5,591 nucleotides of DNA, taken from Pseudomonas sp. PGPPP3. GTDB lineage: Bacteria; Pseudomonadota; Gammaproteobacteria; Pseudomonadales; Pseudomonadaceae. Both the position numbers and the translations under genes were made by a program. Under the pieces are notes generated by a model. It saw only the letters and a list, made by a program, of their open reading frames with translations, searched no databases and had not been told where the DNA came from. Numbering within the stretch: the first letter of the stretch is position 1; each line of letters starts with the position of its first letter. The stretch is taken from positions 1 to 5,591 of the forward strand of contig NKIE01000031.1 of NCBI GenBank assembly GCA_002256055.1. The letters run 5' to 3'. This document shows positions 1 through 5,591 of the stretch, one piece after another.

Positions 1-1096
1 GGCGCTGCCCAATAGCACGGCCTTCAACCAAGACCTTGCCTTTTTCCTTGAGCAGGTAGCGCTCCATCACATTGATGTTGGAGCGACTTTTAACGGTTTC
101 CGGACGGGCCTGAACGATGTACAGCTTGCCGTCATCGCCGTCTTTAGCCCACTCGATGTCCATCGGCCGGCCGTAGTGCTTCTCGATGATCAGCGCCTGC
201 TTGGCCAGCTCGGTGACTTCGGCATCGCTTAGGCAGAAGCGCGAACGCTCGGCGCGATCAACATCGACCACCTTGACCGAACGACCGGCCTTGGCTTCAT
301 CGCCGTAGACCATCTTGATGGCTTTACTGCCCAGGTTGCGGCGCAGGATGGCCGGGCGGCCAGCTTCCAGGGTTTGCTTGTGCACGTAAAATTCGTCGGG
401 GTTGACCGCACCTTGCACGACGGTTTCGCCCAGGCCGTAAGCGCCGGTGATAAACACCACGTCACGGAAGCCCGACTCGGTGTCGAGGGTAAACAGCACG
501 CCGGCAGTGCCGGTTTCCGAACGCACCATGCGCTGCACACCAGCGGACAGGGCGACCAGTTTGTGGTCGAAGCCCTGGTGCACACGGTAGGCAATGGCAC
601 GATCGTTGAACAGGGAAGCGAATACTTCCTTGGCCGCACGGATCACGTTGTCCACGCCGCGGATGTTCAGGAAGGTTTCCTGCTGACCGGCAAAGGAAGC
701 ATCCGGCAAGTCTTCGGCGGTCGCCGAAGAGCGCACGGCCACCGCCATGTGCGGATTGCCGGCGGACATGGTTTCGAATGCCGTGCGGATTTCGCTGTTC
801 AGGCGCTCGGGGAACTCGGCTTCCATCACCCACTGACGGATTTGCGCGCCGGTGCGGGCCAGGGCGTTGACGTCATCCACGTCCAGCGCATCCAGAGCAG
901 CATGGATCTGCTCATTCAAGCCACTGAGTTCGAGAAAGTCGCGGTAGGCCTGGGCGGTGGTGGCAAAACCACCGGGCACCGATACACCGGCACCAGCAAG
1001 ATTACTGATCATCTCGCCCAGGGAGGCGTTCTTGCCCCCTACGTGCTCGACGTCGTGGTTGCCGAGCTTATCGAGGGAAACTACGTACTCTACCAA
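1..1096 (-). CDS. ppsA: Phosphoenolpyruvate synthase, N-terminal part (runs off the left edge)
   Basis: PpsA converts pyruvate, ATP and water to phosphoenolpyruvate, AMP and phosphate in the cytoplasm, feeding gluconeogenesis from three-carbon substrates. The minus strand gives an uninterrupted 365-codon reading frame. Seen: [11 protein letters not shown] near residues 19-29, the ATP-grasp motif [15 protein letters not shown] starting at about 121, the [14 protein letters not shown] segment, and QARPET at 329-334, which closes the ATP/pyruvate-binding domain. [13 protein letters not shown] at 352-364 opens the swivelling phosphohistidine domain. Family members are about 790 residues, so roughly 46% is present; the catalytic histidine, the regulatory threonine and the PEP-binding barrel lie outside. 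The start is TTG (1096-1094), because [12 protein letters not shown] matches the family N-terminus as I recall it, GGAG lies 8 bases upstream (1108-1105), and no in-frame ATG is near. It is divergent from its own regulator ppsR. The identification is very secure and the start is likely. Confidence 0.96.
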   Translation of the reverse strand, partial: MVEYVVSLDKLGNHDVEHVGGKNASLGEMISNLAGAGVSVPGGFATTAQAYRDFLELSGLNEQIHAALDALDVDDVNALARTGAQIRQWVMEAEFPERLNSEIRTAFETMSAGNPHMAVAVRSSATAEDLPDASFAGQQETFLNIRGVDNVIRAAKEVFASLFNDRAIAYRVHQGFDHKLVALSAGVQRMVRSETGTAGVLFTLDTESGFRDVVFITGAYGLGETVVQGAVNPDEFYVHKQTLEAGRPAILRRNLGSKAIKMVYGDEAKAGRSVKVVDVDRAERSRFCLSDAEVTELAKQALIIEKHYGRPMDIEWAKDGDDGKLYIVQARPETVKSRSNINVMERYLLKEKGKVLVEGRAIGQR

Positions 1097-1275
1097 GGTG
1101 ATCTCTCCACTAGCGGGTTGGAAAAGCGCAGGATGCCGGAAAATCCCTTACCGCGACACCATGCGCCACGGTGGCCTGCCCCTTGAAAATAAGTAACAAT
1201 GCCGTCTGGCAAGGGCTTGTCGAAACTGGCCCATGATAGCCAAGAATCATCCTCACCTTAAGGCCTTTGGTGCAA
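1097..1275. promoter_or_regulatory. Divergent ppsA/ppsR control region
   Basis: This 179-bp gap separates the TTG start of ppsA (minus) from the ATG of ppsR (plus), so both promoters should lie here. It contains the ppsA ribosome-binding GGAG at 1105-1108, a perfect 5-1-5 dyad GCCAC-G-GTGGC at 1165-1175 that would lie in the ppsA leader, and an AT-rich patch at 1185-1200. For ppsR the best plus-strand candidate is TTGTCG (1217-1222) with AAGAAT (1242-1247), but the 19-base spacing makes it weak. I saw no clear Cra-type operator and no correctly spaced sigma-54 element. The regulatory role is inferred from gene orientation, not from a recognised site. Confidence 0.6.
1186..1212 (-). promoter_or_regulatory. 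Candidate sigma-70-type promoter for ppsA
   Basis: Read on the minus strand, a -35-like TTGCCA (1212-1207) is followed after 15 bases by a -10-like TATTTT (1191-1186). Transcription would start near 1179 and give a leader of about 80 bases, which includes the GCCAC-G-GTGGC dyad. The spacing is shorter than the usual 17 bases and the -10 match is only partial, so this is tentative. Confidence 0.25.
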
Positions 1276-2094
1276 ATGAAACGAACCGCTTTTTTCATCT
1301 CCGATGGCACCGGTATCACGGCCGAGGCACTGGGTCAGAGTTTGCTGGCGCAATTCGAAACGATCACCTTCGACAAGCTCACTCGCCCGTACATCGACAG
1401 CATCGAAAAAGCGCGCGCAATGGTACAACAAATAAACCTCGCCGCAGAGAAAGACGGGGGCCGCCCGATCATCTTCGACACCGTTGTAAACCAGGAAATA
1501 CGTGACATCCTGGCCGAATCTTCGGGCTTTATGATCGACATTTTCTCGACCTATCTAGCGCCGTTAGAGCAGGAATTGACGTCTCACTCATCCTACTCGG
1601 TGGGCAAGTCACACTCCATTTCGCACAACGCCAATTACATGGAGCGTATTGATGCGGTGAACTTTGCCCTCGATAACGACGACGGCGCACGCACCCATTA
1701 CTACGACAAGGCCGACCTGATCCTGGTTGGCGTTTCGCGCTGCGGCAAAACTCCGACCTGCCTATACATGGCCATGCAGTATGGCATCCGCGCCGCCAAC
1801 TACCCGCTAACCGAGGAAGACATGGAGCGCCTGCAACTGCCGGCCGCCCTCAAGTCGCACAAGGACAAGCTGTTCGGCTTGACCATCGACCCTGACCGCC
1901 TCACCGCCATCCGTAACGAGCGCAAGCCCAACAGCCGCTACGCCAGTTACGCCCAGTGCGAGTTCGAAGTGCGCCAGGTGGAAAACCTGTTCCGCCGCGA
2001 AAACATCCCGCACATCAATTCCACTCATTTCTCGGTGGAAGAAATCTCCGCCAAGATCCTGGTGGAAAAAGGCGTGGAACGGCGCCTGAAGTAA
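1276..2094 (+). CDS. ppsR: PEP synthetase regulatory protein (bifunctional kinase/pyrophosphorylase, DUF299 family)
   Basis: PpsR inactivates PEP synthase by ADP-dependent phosphorylation of an active-site threonine and reactivates it by phosphate-dependent removal that yields pyrophosphate (established for the family). The product is 272 residues, close to the usual length. Seen: the N-terminal [12 protein letters not shown] stretch at 6-17, the conserved GKSHSI segment in the first half, and the nucleotide-binding loop [10 protein letters not shown] at 152-161. LTIDPDRL and SYAQCEFEV follow further on, and the C-terminus is [13 protein letters not shown] chose the ATG at 1276 because [13 protein letters not shown] is the familiar family N-terminus. 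In-frame TTG (1267) and GTG (1270) codons also exist, and the AAGG at 1260-1263 is 12 bases from the ATG but 6 from the GTG, so a start two codons earlier is possible. It sits head-to-head with its target gene ppsA. Identification is very secure; the start is slightly uncertain. Confidence 0.96.
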   Translation: MKRTAFFISDGTGITAEALGQSLLAQFETITFDKLTRPYIDSIEKARAMVQQINLAAEKDGGRPIIFDTVVNQEIRDILAESSGFMIDIFSTYLAPLEQELTSHSSYSVGKSHSISHNANYMERIDAVNFALDNDDGARTHYYDKADLILVGVSRCGKTPTCLYMAMQYGIRAANYPLTEEDMERLQLPAALKSHKDKLFGLTIDPDRLTAIRNERKPNSRYASYAQCEFEVRQVENLFRRENIPHINSTHFSVEEISAKILVEKGVERRLK

Positions 2095-2113
2095 GCGGCT
2101 TCAGACTTGCGCG

Positions 2114-2139
2114 CGGCGCCCCCAGTGCTGGGGCCGCCG
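2114..2139. terminator. Strong GC hairpin in the convergent gap between ppsR and the DUF2064 gene
   Basis: The inverted repeat has an outer stem CGGCG/CGCCG (2114-2118 with 2135-2139), one C-C mismatch, and an inner stem CCCCA/TGGGG (2120-2124 with 2129-2133) around the loop GTGC. It begins 19 bases after the ppsR stop and lies 13 bases beyond the stop of the opposing gene, where a shared bidirectional terminator would be expected. Neither strand shows a T-tract after the stem, so it is not a classical intrinsic terminator. It may instead stabilise 3' ends or assist factor-dependent termination. Confidence 0.45.
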
Positions 2140-2152
2140 GGCCATCCCGCCC

Positions 2153-2764
2153 TTACAGCAGCCAGCCCGCGGGCACTTTGGACAAATCCTCAGGGCAATC
2201 GATATCTTCCAGTACGGGTCCCTCGAACAGACTCCAACCCAACTCAGCCAGGCGCTCACGGGTGCTGCTGGCGACGCTGGCGCTGCTCCAGACGATCTCG
2301 GCGAACACCCGCGGATGGCTTTGCCGCAAGCCCAGCAGGACGTAACCACCATCGCTGGCCGGGAACATTACGCTGTCGTGACGGCTAAGGGCCTCGGCCG
2401 CCTGGCGCAGCAACTCCGACGTCAATTGCGGGCAGTCGGTGCCGATCAGTAATACCGGCAAGCCTACCTGCACACCCTCTTCGACTGCCCGCGCCATGCG
2501 CTGCCCCAGATCGCCCTCACCCTGATCGCGCAGCTCCACGCCAGAGGGCCAGTCAAACTCGGCCCAGGCCGGATCGTCAGGCGGCGGGCTCAGGCACAGT
2601 TGCAGCGGGCCGAGCGCCGCAGCCTGGGCCGTCGCCAGCGTCACCTGCAACATACGCTGTGCCAGGCGCGCGGCGCCCTCGCCGCCCAGCGCCGGGATCA
2701 GCCTGGTCTTGGCCCTTCCGGCCTGGGGCGCCTTGGCAAAAATAATGACGCGTACCGTGCTCAT
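2153..2764 (-). CDS. DUF2064 / TIGR04282-type glycosyltransferase-like protein
   Basis: This is a 203-residue protein with a nucleotide-sugar (GT-A type) transferase fold, predicted cytoplasmic. Seen in order: FAKAPQAGRAKTRL at 9-22, the family's nucleotide-binding signature resembling the pyrophosphorylase G-x-G-x-x-K-T-R loop; LLIGTDCPQL at 105-114; SDGGYVLLGL at 137-146; and LEDIDCPEDL at 185-194, which supplies acidic residues likely to bind metal. The family was named by co-occurrence with radical-SAM/selenodomain proteins and is now often labelled arsenosugar biosynthesis glycosyltransferase; the actual substrate here is unknown. The ATG at 2764 is chosen because the family N-terminus begins there, GAGG (2775-2772) lies 7 bases upstream, and it overlaps the upstream gene's stop as ATGA. 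The frame stays open upstream to 3127, but that stretch duplicates the coding space of the preceding gene. It is the last gene of the unit. The family call is confident; the function is not. Confidence 0.88.
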   Translation of the reverse strand: MSTVRVIIFAKAPQAGRAKTRLIPALGGEGAARLAQRMLQVTLATAQAAALGPLQLCLSPPPDDPAWAEFDWPSGVELRDQGEGDLGQRMARAVEEGVQVGLPVLLIGTDCPQLTSELLRQAAEALSRHDSVMFPASDGGYVLLGLRQSHPRVFAEIVWSSASVASSTRERLAELGWSLFEGPVLEDIDCPEDLSKVPAGWLL

Positions 2765-3432
2765 CGGTAGGCCTCGGCCAGTTGCGCCACCGATGCGCCG
2801 CGCCAATAAGCCCAACGCAGCCGCCACATGAGGAAAATCGTCCGCCACACGCCGCGCTGTTCCCAGCGCCGACCCGAGGTGGTCAGGCGCGTGGCGATGC
2901 ACGCCGGCCGGCTCACTTGGCGCAGACGCGTGCACAGCTCGATATCTTCCATCAGCGGCTGATCGGCGTAACCACCAAGGGCCTCGAAGCGGCTGCGCAG
3001 GACGAAAATACCTTGGTCGCCGGTGGCGATGGAGGTCAGCCGCGAGCGCCAGTTGATAAGCCGCGCTACCACTTTGAGCAACCAAGGGCGACCGTCGATG
3101 CGCAGATCGAAGCGCCCCCAGCAGCACTGTCCATCAACCAACGCTGCCTCGATCAATTGATCGGCCGCCGCCGGCAGGCGCGTATCGGCGTGCACAAACC
3201 ACAGCACGCTACCGGTGGCCTGGGCCGCGCCGGCATTCATTTGCCGGGCGCGGCCACGGGGCGCGTCCAACCACAGGACGCCAGCCGGCAACAACGCCCG
3301 ACTGCCGTCCGTGCTGCCGCCATCGGCCACGATGATTTGTGCGCCACGGGCCTGTAACGGCGCCAGCTCGGCCAACAGTTCCGGCAGATTGGCCGCTTCG
3401 TTAAGGGCCGGAATGATAATGCTCAAGCTCAT
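2761..3432 (-). CDS. Family-2 glycosyltransferase, TIGR04283 type
   Basis: This is a 223-residue GT-A fold transferase, predicted to work in the cytoplasm or at the inner membrane face. Seen: the start IIIPALNEAANL at 5-16; the nucleotide-binding ADGGSTDGS at 36-44; ARQMNAGA at 62-69; the DxD-like VHADTRLP at 80-87; TGDQGIFV at 137-144, followed by LGGY; and the acidic acceptor-site LMEDIEL at 160-166. The C-terminal part is rich in aromatic and basic residues (TIFLMWRLRWAYW), which may touch the membrane. As in the next gene, the family name comes from its association with radical-SAM/selenodomain systems, and the true acceptor is unknown. The ATG overlaps the upstream DUF547 stop by four bases (ATGA). 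I see no Shine-Dalgarno before it, so translation probably depends on reinitiation after the DUF547 gene. The downstream overlap is also ATGA. The family assignment is confident. Confidence 0.9.
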   Translation of the reverse strand: MSLSIIIPALNEAANLPELLAELAPLQARGAQIIVADGGSTDGSRALLPAGVLWLDAPRGRARQMNAGAAQATGSVLWFVHADTRLPAAADQLIEAALVDGQCCWGRFDLRIDGRPWLLKVVARLINWRSRLTSIATGDQGIFVLRSRFEALGGYADQPLMEDIELCTRLRQVSRPACIATRLTTSGRRWEQRGVWRTIFLMWRLRWAYWRGASVAQLAEAYR

Positions 3433-4223
3433 GGCGTGCGGTTCAGGTGCCAGTCGTAGTCGAGAAACTCGATGTCAATTTCGCCGTCCAGCAACTGCTG
3501 GCGCTGCGCGTCATCCAGGCCCAGAGCATCAGCCTGACTGGCGAAATAGCGGGCCAGGGTCTGGCCGTTCTGCTCGAAGTCATCCTGATACCAGTCGAAG
3601 ATACTCGACACCTGCAGGTTGTCACCCGCCAGGCGATTACGACTGCGATCGGTCAAAAAACGCCGTTCGGCATCCGCCAACTGCGCCTGCAACTGCGCGC
3701 CGTTGTAAGCCTCGGCGCGCAGGGCCGGGCAGCCGATGCTGGCGCAGTTGAGGGCAAAGTGCGTGCGTGGCTGGTGATAGCCCTGCTCGCCGCGAATCAA
3801 CTCATGTTCCAGCTCGTCCAGGCTGCGGGTCTTGCCCAGCAGCTGCAGGGCCGGTTGCTTCCAGGGCGAGCGCAACAGGCTGCCCAGGTCTTTGATCGAC
3901 TCCAGATCCGGGTAACCGTCGAGTACCAACTCGACGGTGGCCGCGTTGTAGGCATTGATCAGCATGGCCAACTGCTCGTCCTCGCTCCAGCGCGCAAACG
4001 CCGCCGGGCGCACCGCCGCCACCTTGCCCAGGTAGGCGCGCAGCTGCTCACGCTCGGCGGCCATACCAGCGTAATCCACCTGACTGGCATGGCCGCCCTC
4101 AAGCACGCGCACATGGCGGCTGAGGAGATCATTCCACAGGCGGTTGTCCAGCCCGGCCGCAGCCGCAGGGGCGGCCAGGGCCAGTCCGAGCAGCAGACTC
4201 AACAGGCAACGATAAAAGCGCAT
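3429..4223 (-). CDS. Secreted DUF547 domain protein
   Basis: This is a 264-residue protein of unknown biochemical function. An N-terminal signal peptide is clear: basic MRFYR, a hydrophobic run from about 7 to 18, then APAAAA, with cleavage likely near residues 22-23, so the mature protein should be periplasmic. No lipobox is seen. The DUF547 core follows: LINAYNAATVELVL at 88-101, SPWKQP at 119-124, LDELEHELIR at 135-144, and the hallmark HFALNCASIGCPAL at 155-168 with two cysteines (160 and 165). IFDWYQDDF at 208-216 and a C-terminal FLDYDWHLN at 253-261 complete it. The asparagine and histidine around the CxxxxC motif could be catalytic or metal-binding, but that is inference. GAGA (4234-4231) lies 7 bases before the ATG. 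It starts 55 bases after metC and its TGA overlaps the next gene's ATG, so it leads the coupled trio with two glycosyltransferases. The family is secure; the role is unknown. Confidence 0.92.
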   Translation of the reverse strand: MRFYRCLLSLLLGLALAAPAAAAGLDNRLWNDLLSRHVRVLEGGHASQVDYAGMAAEREQLRAYLGKVAAVRPAAFARWSEDEQLAMLINAYNAATVELVLDGYPDLESIKDLGSLLRSPWKQPALQLLGKTRSLDELEHELIRGEQGYHQPRTHFALNCASIGCPALRAEAYNGAQLQAQLADAERRFLTDRSRNRLAGDNLQVSSIFDWYQDDFEQNGQTLARYFASQADALGLDDAQRQQLLDGEIDIEFLDYDWHLNRTP

Positions 4224-4278
4224 AGGGTGTTCTCAACAAGTCAGGGTAAACATCAGACCCGCGTTACCGCGCGATGAT

Positions 4279-5463
4279 TCAAACCGTGTGCATGGCGGCA
4301 AAGGCTTGCTGCAAGTCGGCGAGCAAATCGGCCGGATCTTCCAGGCCGATGTGCAAACGGGCCATCACCTTGCCCTGCCAGCGCGCCGCCGTCACGCTGC
4401 GACTGCTGGCCGGGTGACAGGGAATCATCAGGCTTTCGTAACCGCCCCAGCTGTAACCGATACCGAACAGCCGCGTGCTGTCGATCAGCCGATTGACCTG
4501 GGCGCGGCTGATACCCTCTGCAAACACAACACCGAGCAAGCCACAGGCGTACTCGGGTTTGAAGTCGCGCCGCCACAGTTCATACCCTGCGGCACCGGCC
4601 AGCGGCGGATACAACAGCTCAGCCACCTCCGGGCGCTGGGCCAGCCAGGCCAGCACCTGGGCGGTACTCTCGCGGTGCACGGCCAGGCGCGCCGCCAACG
4701 TGCGCAGGCCGCGCAGGGCCAGGTAAGCATCGTCGCCACCCACCGACAGGCCAAAGGCTGCATAGGTCTGGCGCAAGCGCGGCTGCACGGCCGCCGTACA
4801 CAGAATCGCCCCAAGCAGCACATCGGAATGGCCGACGATGTACTTGGTCGCCGCGTGCAGCGACACATCGATACCCAAGGCAAAAGCATCCCAACCCAGC
4901 GGCGTGGCCCAGGTGCTGTCGGCCACCAGCAGCGCGCCCTGGGCATGGGCCGCGGCCGCCATCGCCGGCACGTCATGAACTTCAAAGGTCAGCGAGCCCG
5001 CCGCCTCGACGAACACCACGCGGGTGTTGGCCTGCAGCAGCTCGCTGATCCCGGCGCCGATCAGCGGGTCGTAGTAGCGGGTTTGGATGCCCAAACGCGC
5101 CAGCAGGCCATCGCACAAGGCCCGCGTCGGTTCGTAGCAGGCATCGCTCATCAGCAGGTCATCACCCGGTTGCAACAAGGCCAGCAGCGTGGTGCTGATC
5201 GCCGACAAGCCAGACGGCGTCAGCAGGCAATCGGCAGCGCCTTCCAGTGCGCAGAGCGCCTGCTCCAGCGCCATGGTGGTTTCGCTGCCATGCCGCCCAT
5301 AGGTGCGCCGCGTACCCGCTGCGGCCTTGAGCTCGGCGGTGTTGGCAAACAGCAAGGTCGAGGCGCGCACCACCGGCGGATTGACCGGGCCGTAGCACGA
5401 CTTGTCCGCCCGCCCGCTGTGGGCCAGGCGTGTAGCGGGACGGTCGCTGGGAAGATCGGTCAT
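4279..5463 (-). CDS. metC: Cystathionine beta-lyase (PLP-dependent)
   Basis: MetC cleaves cystathionine to homocysteine, pyruvate and ammonia in the transsulfuration route to methionine, in the cytoplasm. The product is 394 residues, almost the length of E. coli MetC (395). Seen: the phosphate-binding YGRHG with Tyr55 and Arg57; the substrate/PLP-stacking ACYEPT with Tyr110; VEAAGSLTFEVHDVP at 152-166; VADSTWATPLGWDA with Asp182, which contacts the PLP nitrogen; SLHAATKYIVGHSD with Lys207 as the Schiff-base lysine; YSWGGYESL; and RLHIGLED with Arg369, which holds the substrate carboxylate. All the residues expected for activity are present. GSLTFEVHDVP and YSWGGYESL favour MetC over cystathionine gamma-synthase and related sulfhydrylases. 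The ATG at 5463 has AGGG (5473-5470) 6 bases upstream; the frame stays open to 5580 without family resemblance, so the longer start is rejected. The next gene follows after 55 bases, so co-transcription is plausible. Confidence 0.95.
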   Translation of the reverse strand: MTDLPSDRPATRLAHSGRADKSCYGPVNPPVVRASTLLFANTAELKAAAGTRRTYGRHGSETTMALEQALCALEGAADCLLTPSGLSAISTTLLALLQPGDDLLMSDACYEPTRALCDGLLARLGIQTRYYDPLIGAGISELLQANTRVVFVEAAGSLTFEVHDVPAMAAAAHAQGALLVADSTWATPLGWDAFALGIDVSLHAATKYIVGHSDVLLGAILCTAAVQPRLRQTYAAFGLSVGGDDAYLALRGLRTLAARLAVHRESTAQVLAWLAQRPEVAELLYPPLAGAAGYELWRRDFKPEYACGLLGVVFAEGISRAQVNRLIDSTRLFGIGYSWGGYESLMIPCHPASSRSVTAARWQGKVMARLHIGLEDPADLLADLQQAFAAMHTV

Positions 5464-5591
5464 GGCAGGCCCTGCATCGCGGGTAAATAAATAGGCAGCG
5501 GTCACGCTAATGGAAATCTGCGGTCTTGAATAGAAGAGGCGCCCCGCGCCAGGGTTTGCTAGGGTCGCCGCCTCATACAAGCCAATTTTGT
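5464..5591 (-). promoter_or_regulatory. Upstream region of metC with a weak candidate promoter
   Basis: This 128-bp stretch before metC shows no credible gene. On the minus strand, TTTCCA (5516-5511) and TATTTA (5493-5488) are separated by 17 bases and could be a weak -35/-10 pair; that would give a leader of about 18 bases containing the AGGG ribosome-binding site. Only about half of the consensus bases match. A short GC hairpin lies further upstream and is listed separately. The region may continue past the window edge. Confidence 0.3.
5529..5550 (-). terminator. Short terminator-like hairpin upstream of metC
   Basis: Read on the minus strand, GGCGC (5550-5546), the loop GGG, and GCGCC (5542-5538) form a 5-bp stem followed directly by the pyrimidine-rich TCTTCTATT (5537-5529). 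This resembles a weak intrinsic terminator for a gene entering from the right edge, or an attenuator ahead of metC. The stem is short and the T-run is broken by C and A, so chance is a real alternative. Confidence 0.25.

Noticed and set aside
374..1186. 270-codon plus-strand frame opposite ppsA
   Set aside because: The minus strand here encodes the conserved PpsA ATP-binding domain. The plus-strand product shows no domain.
1207..1220. Sigma-54-like element TGGCAAGGGCTTGT in the ppsA/ppsR gap
   Set aside because: The spacing between the GG and the second half is one base short, and the -12 GC is replaced by GT, so the required geometry is not met.
2765..3127. Upstream in-frame extension of the DUF2064 gene (open to 3127), suggesting a longer fusion protein
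   Set aside because: The extra residues only re-read the glycosyltransferase gene in another frame. The family N-terminus, a GAGG site and the ATGA overlap all point to the start at 2764.
4260..4271. CGCG-TTAC-CGCG hairpin between metC and the DUF547 gene as a terminator
   Set aside because: The stem is only 4 bp and no T-tract follows on the minus strand. It is not enough to claim that the transcript ends there.
3447..4277. 276-codon plus-strand frame opposite the DUF547 gene
   Set aside because: It is an antisense shadow of a well-supported gene, with no family resemblance and no ribosome-binding site worth noting.
4288..5490. 400-codon open frame on the plus strand opposite metC
   Set aside because: It is a mirror of the high-GC metC codon pattern. 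The translation is rich in Arg, Gln, Gly and His with no recognisable domain, and the opposite strand encodes a complete enzyme with all catalytic residues.
5464..5580. 39-codon N-terminal extension of MetC
   Set aside because: The extension does not resemble MetC proteins, while the ATG at 5463 has an AGGG 6 bases upstream and gives the normal length.

Overview
The window comes from a high-GC gammaproteobacterium and is most likely a Pseudomonas chromosome. The basis is my recollection that the PpsA N-terminus, PpsR and MetC closely resemble their Pseudomonas counterparts; no database search was run. The region looks like ordinary chromosomal backbone: there is no transposase, integrase, tRNA, rRNA, CRISPR array or long repeat, and the genes are tightly packed.

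Left block (1-2094): two divergent genes of the pyruvate/phosphoenolpyruvate node. On the minus strand, 1-1096 is the first 365 codons of ppsA (phosphoenolpyruvate synthase), which runs off the left edge and begins with a TTG codon. On the plus strand, 1276-2094 is ppsR, the bifunctional kinase/pyrophosphorylase that switches PpsA off and on by reversible threonine phosphorylation. The 179 bp between them must hold the promoters of both.

Right block (2153-5463): four minus-strand genes reading towards ppsR, in transcription order metC (cystathionine beta-lyase), a secreted DUF547 protein, a family-2 glycosyltransferase of the TIGR04283 type, and a DUF2064/TIGR04282-type transferase. The last three are joined by two identical 4-base ATGA stop/start overlaps, so they form one translationally coupled unit. 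metC lies 55 bp upstream with no convincing terminator between, so it may be the first gene of the same transcript. ppsR and the last transferase converge on a 58-bp gap that holds a strong GC hairpin.

The least understood part is the DUF547 + TIGR04283 + TIGR04282 trio. The two transferase families were named for co-occurrence with radical-SAM/selenodomain (arsenosugar-type) proteins, but none of those partners is in this window. The substrate of the trio is therefore open, and it is the best candidate here for an undescribed pathway.
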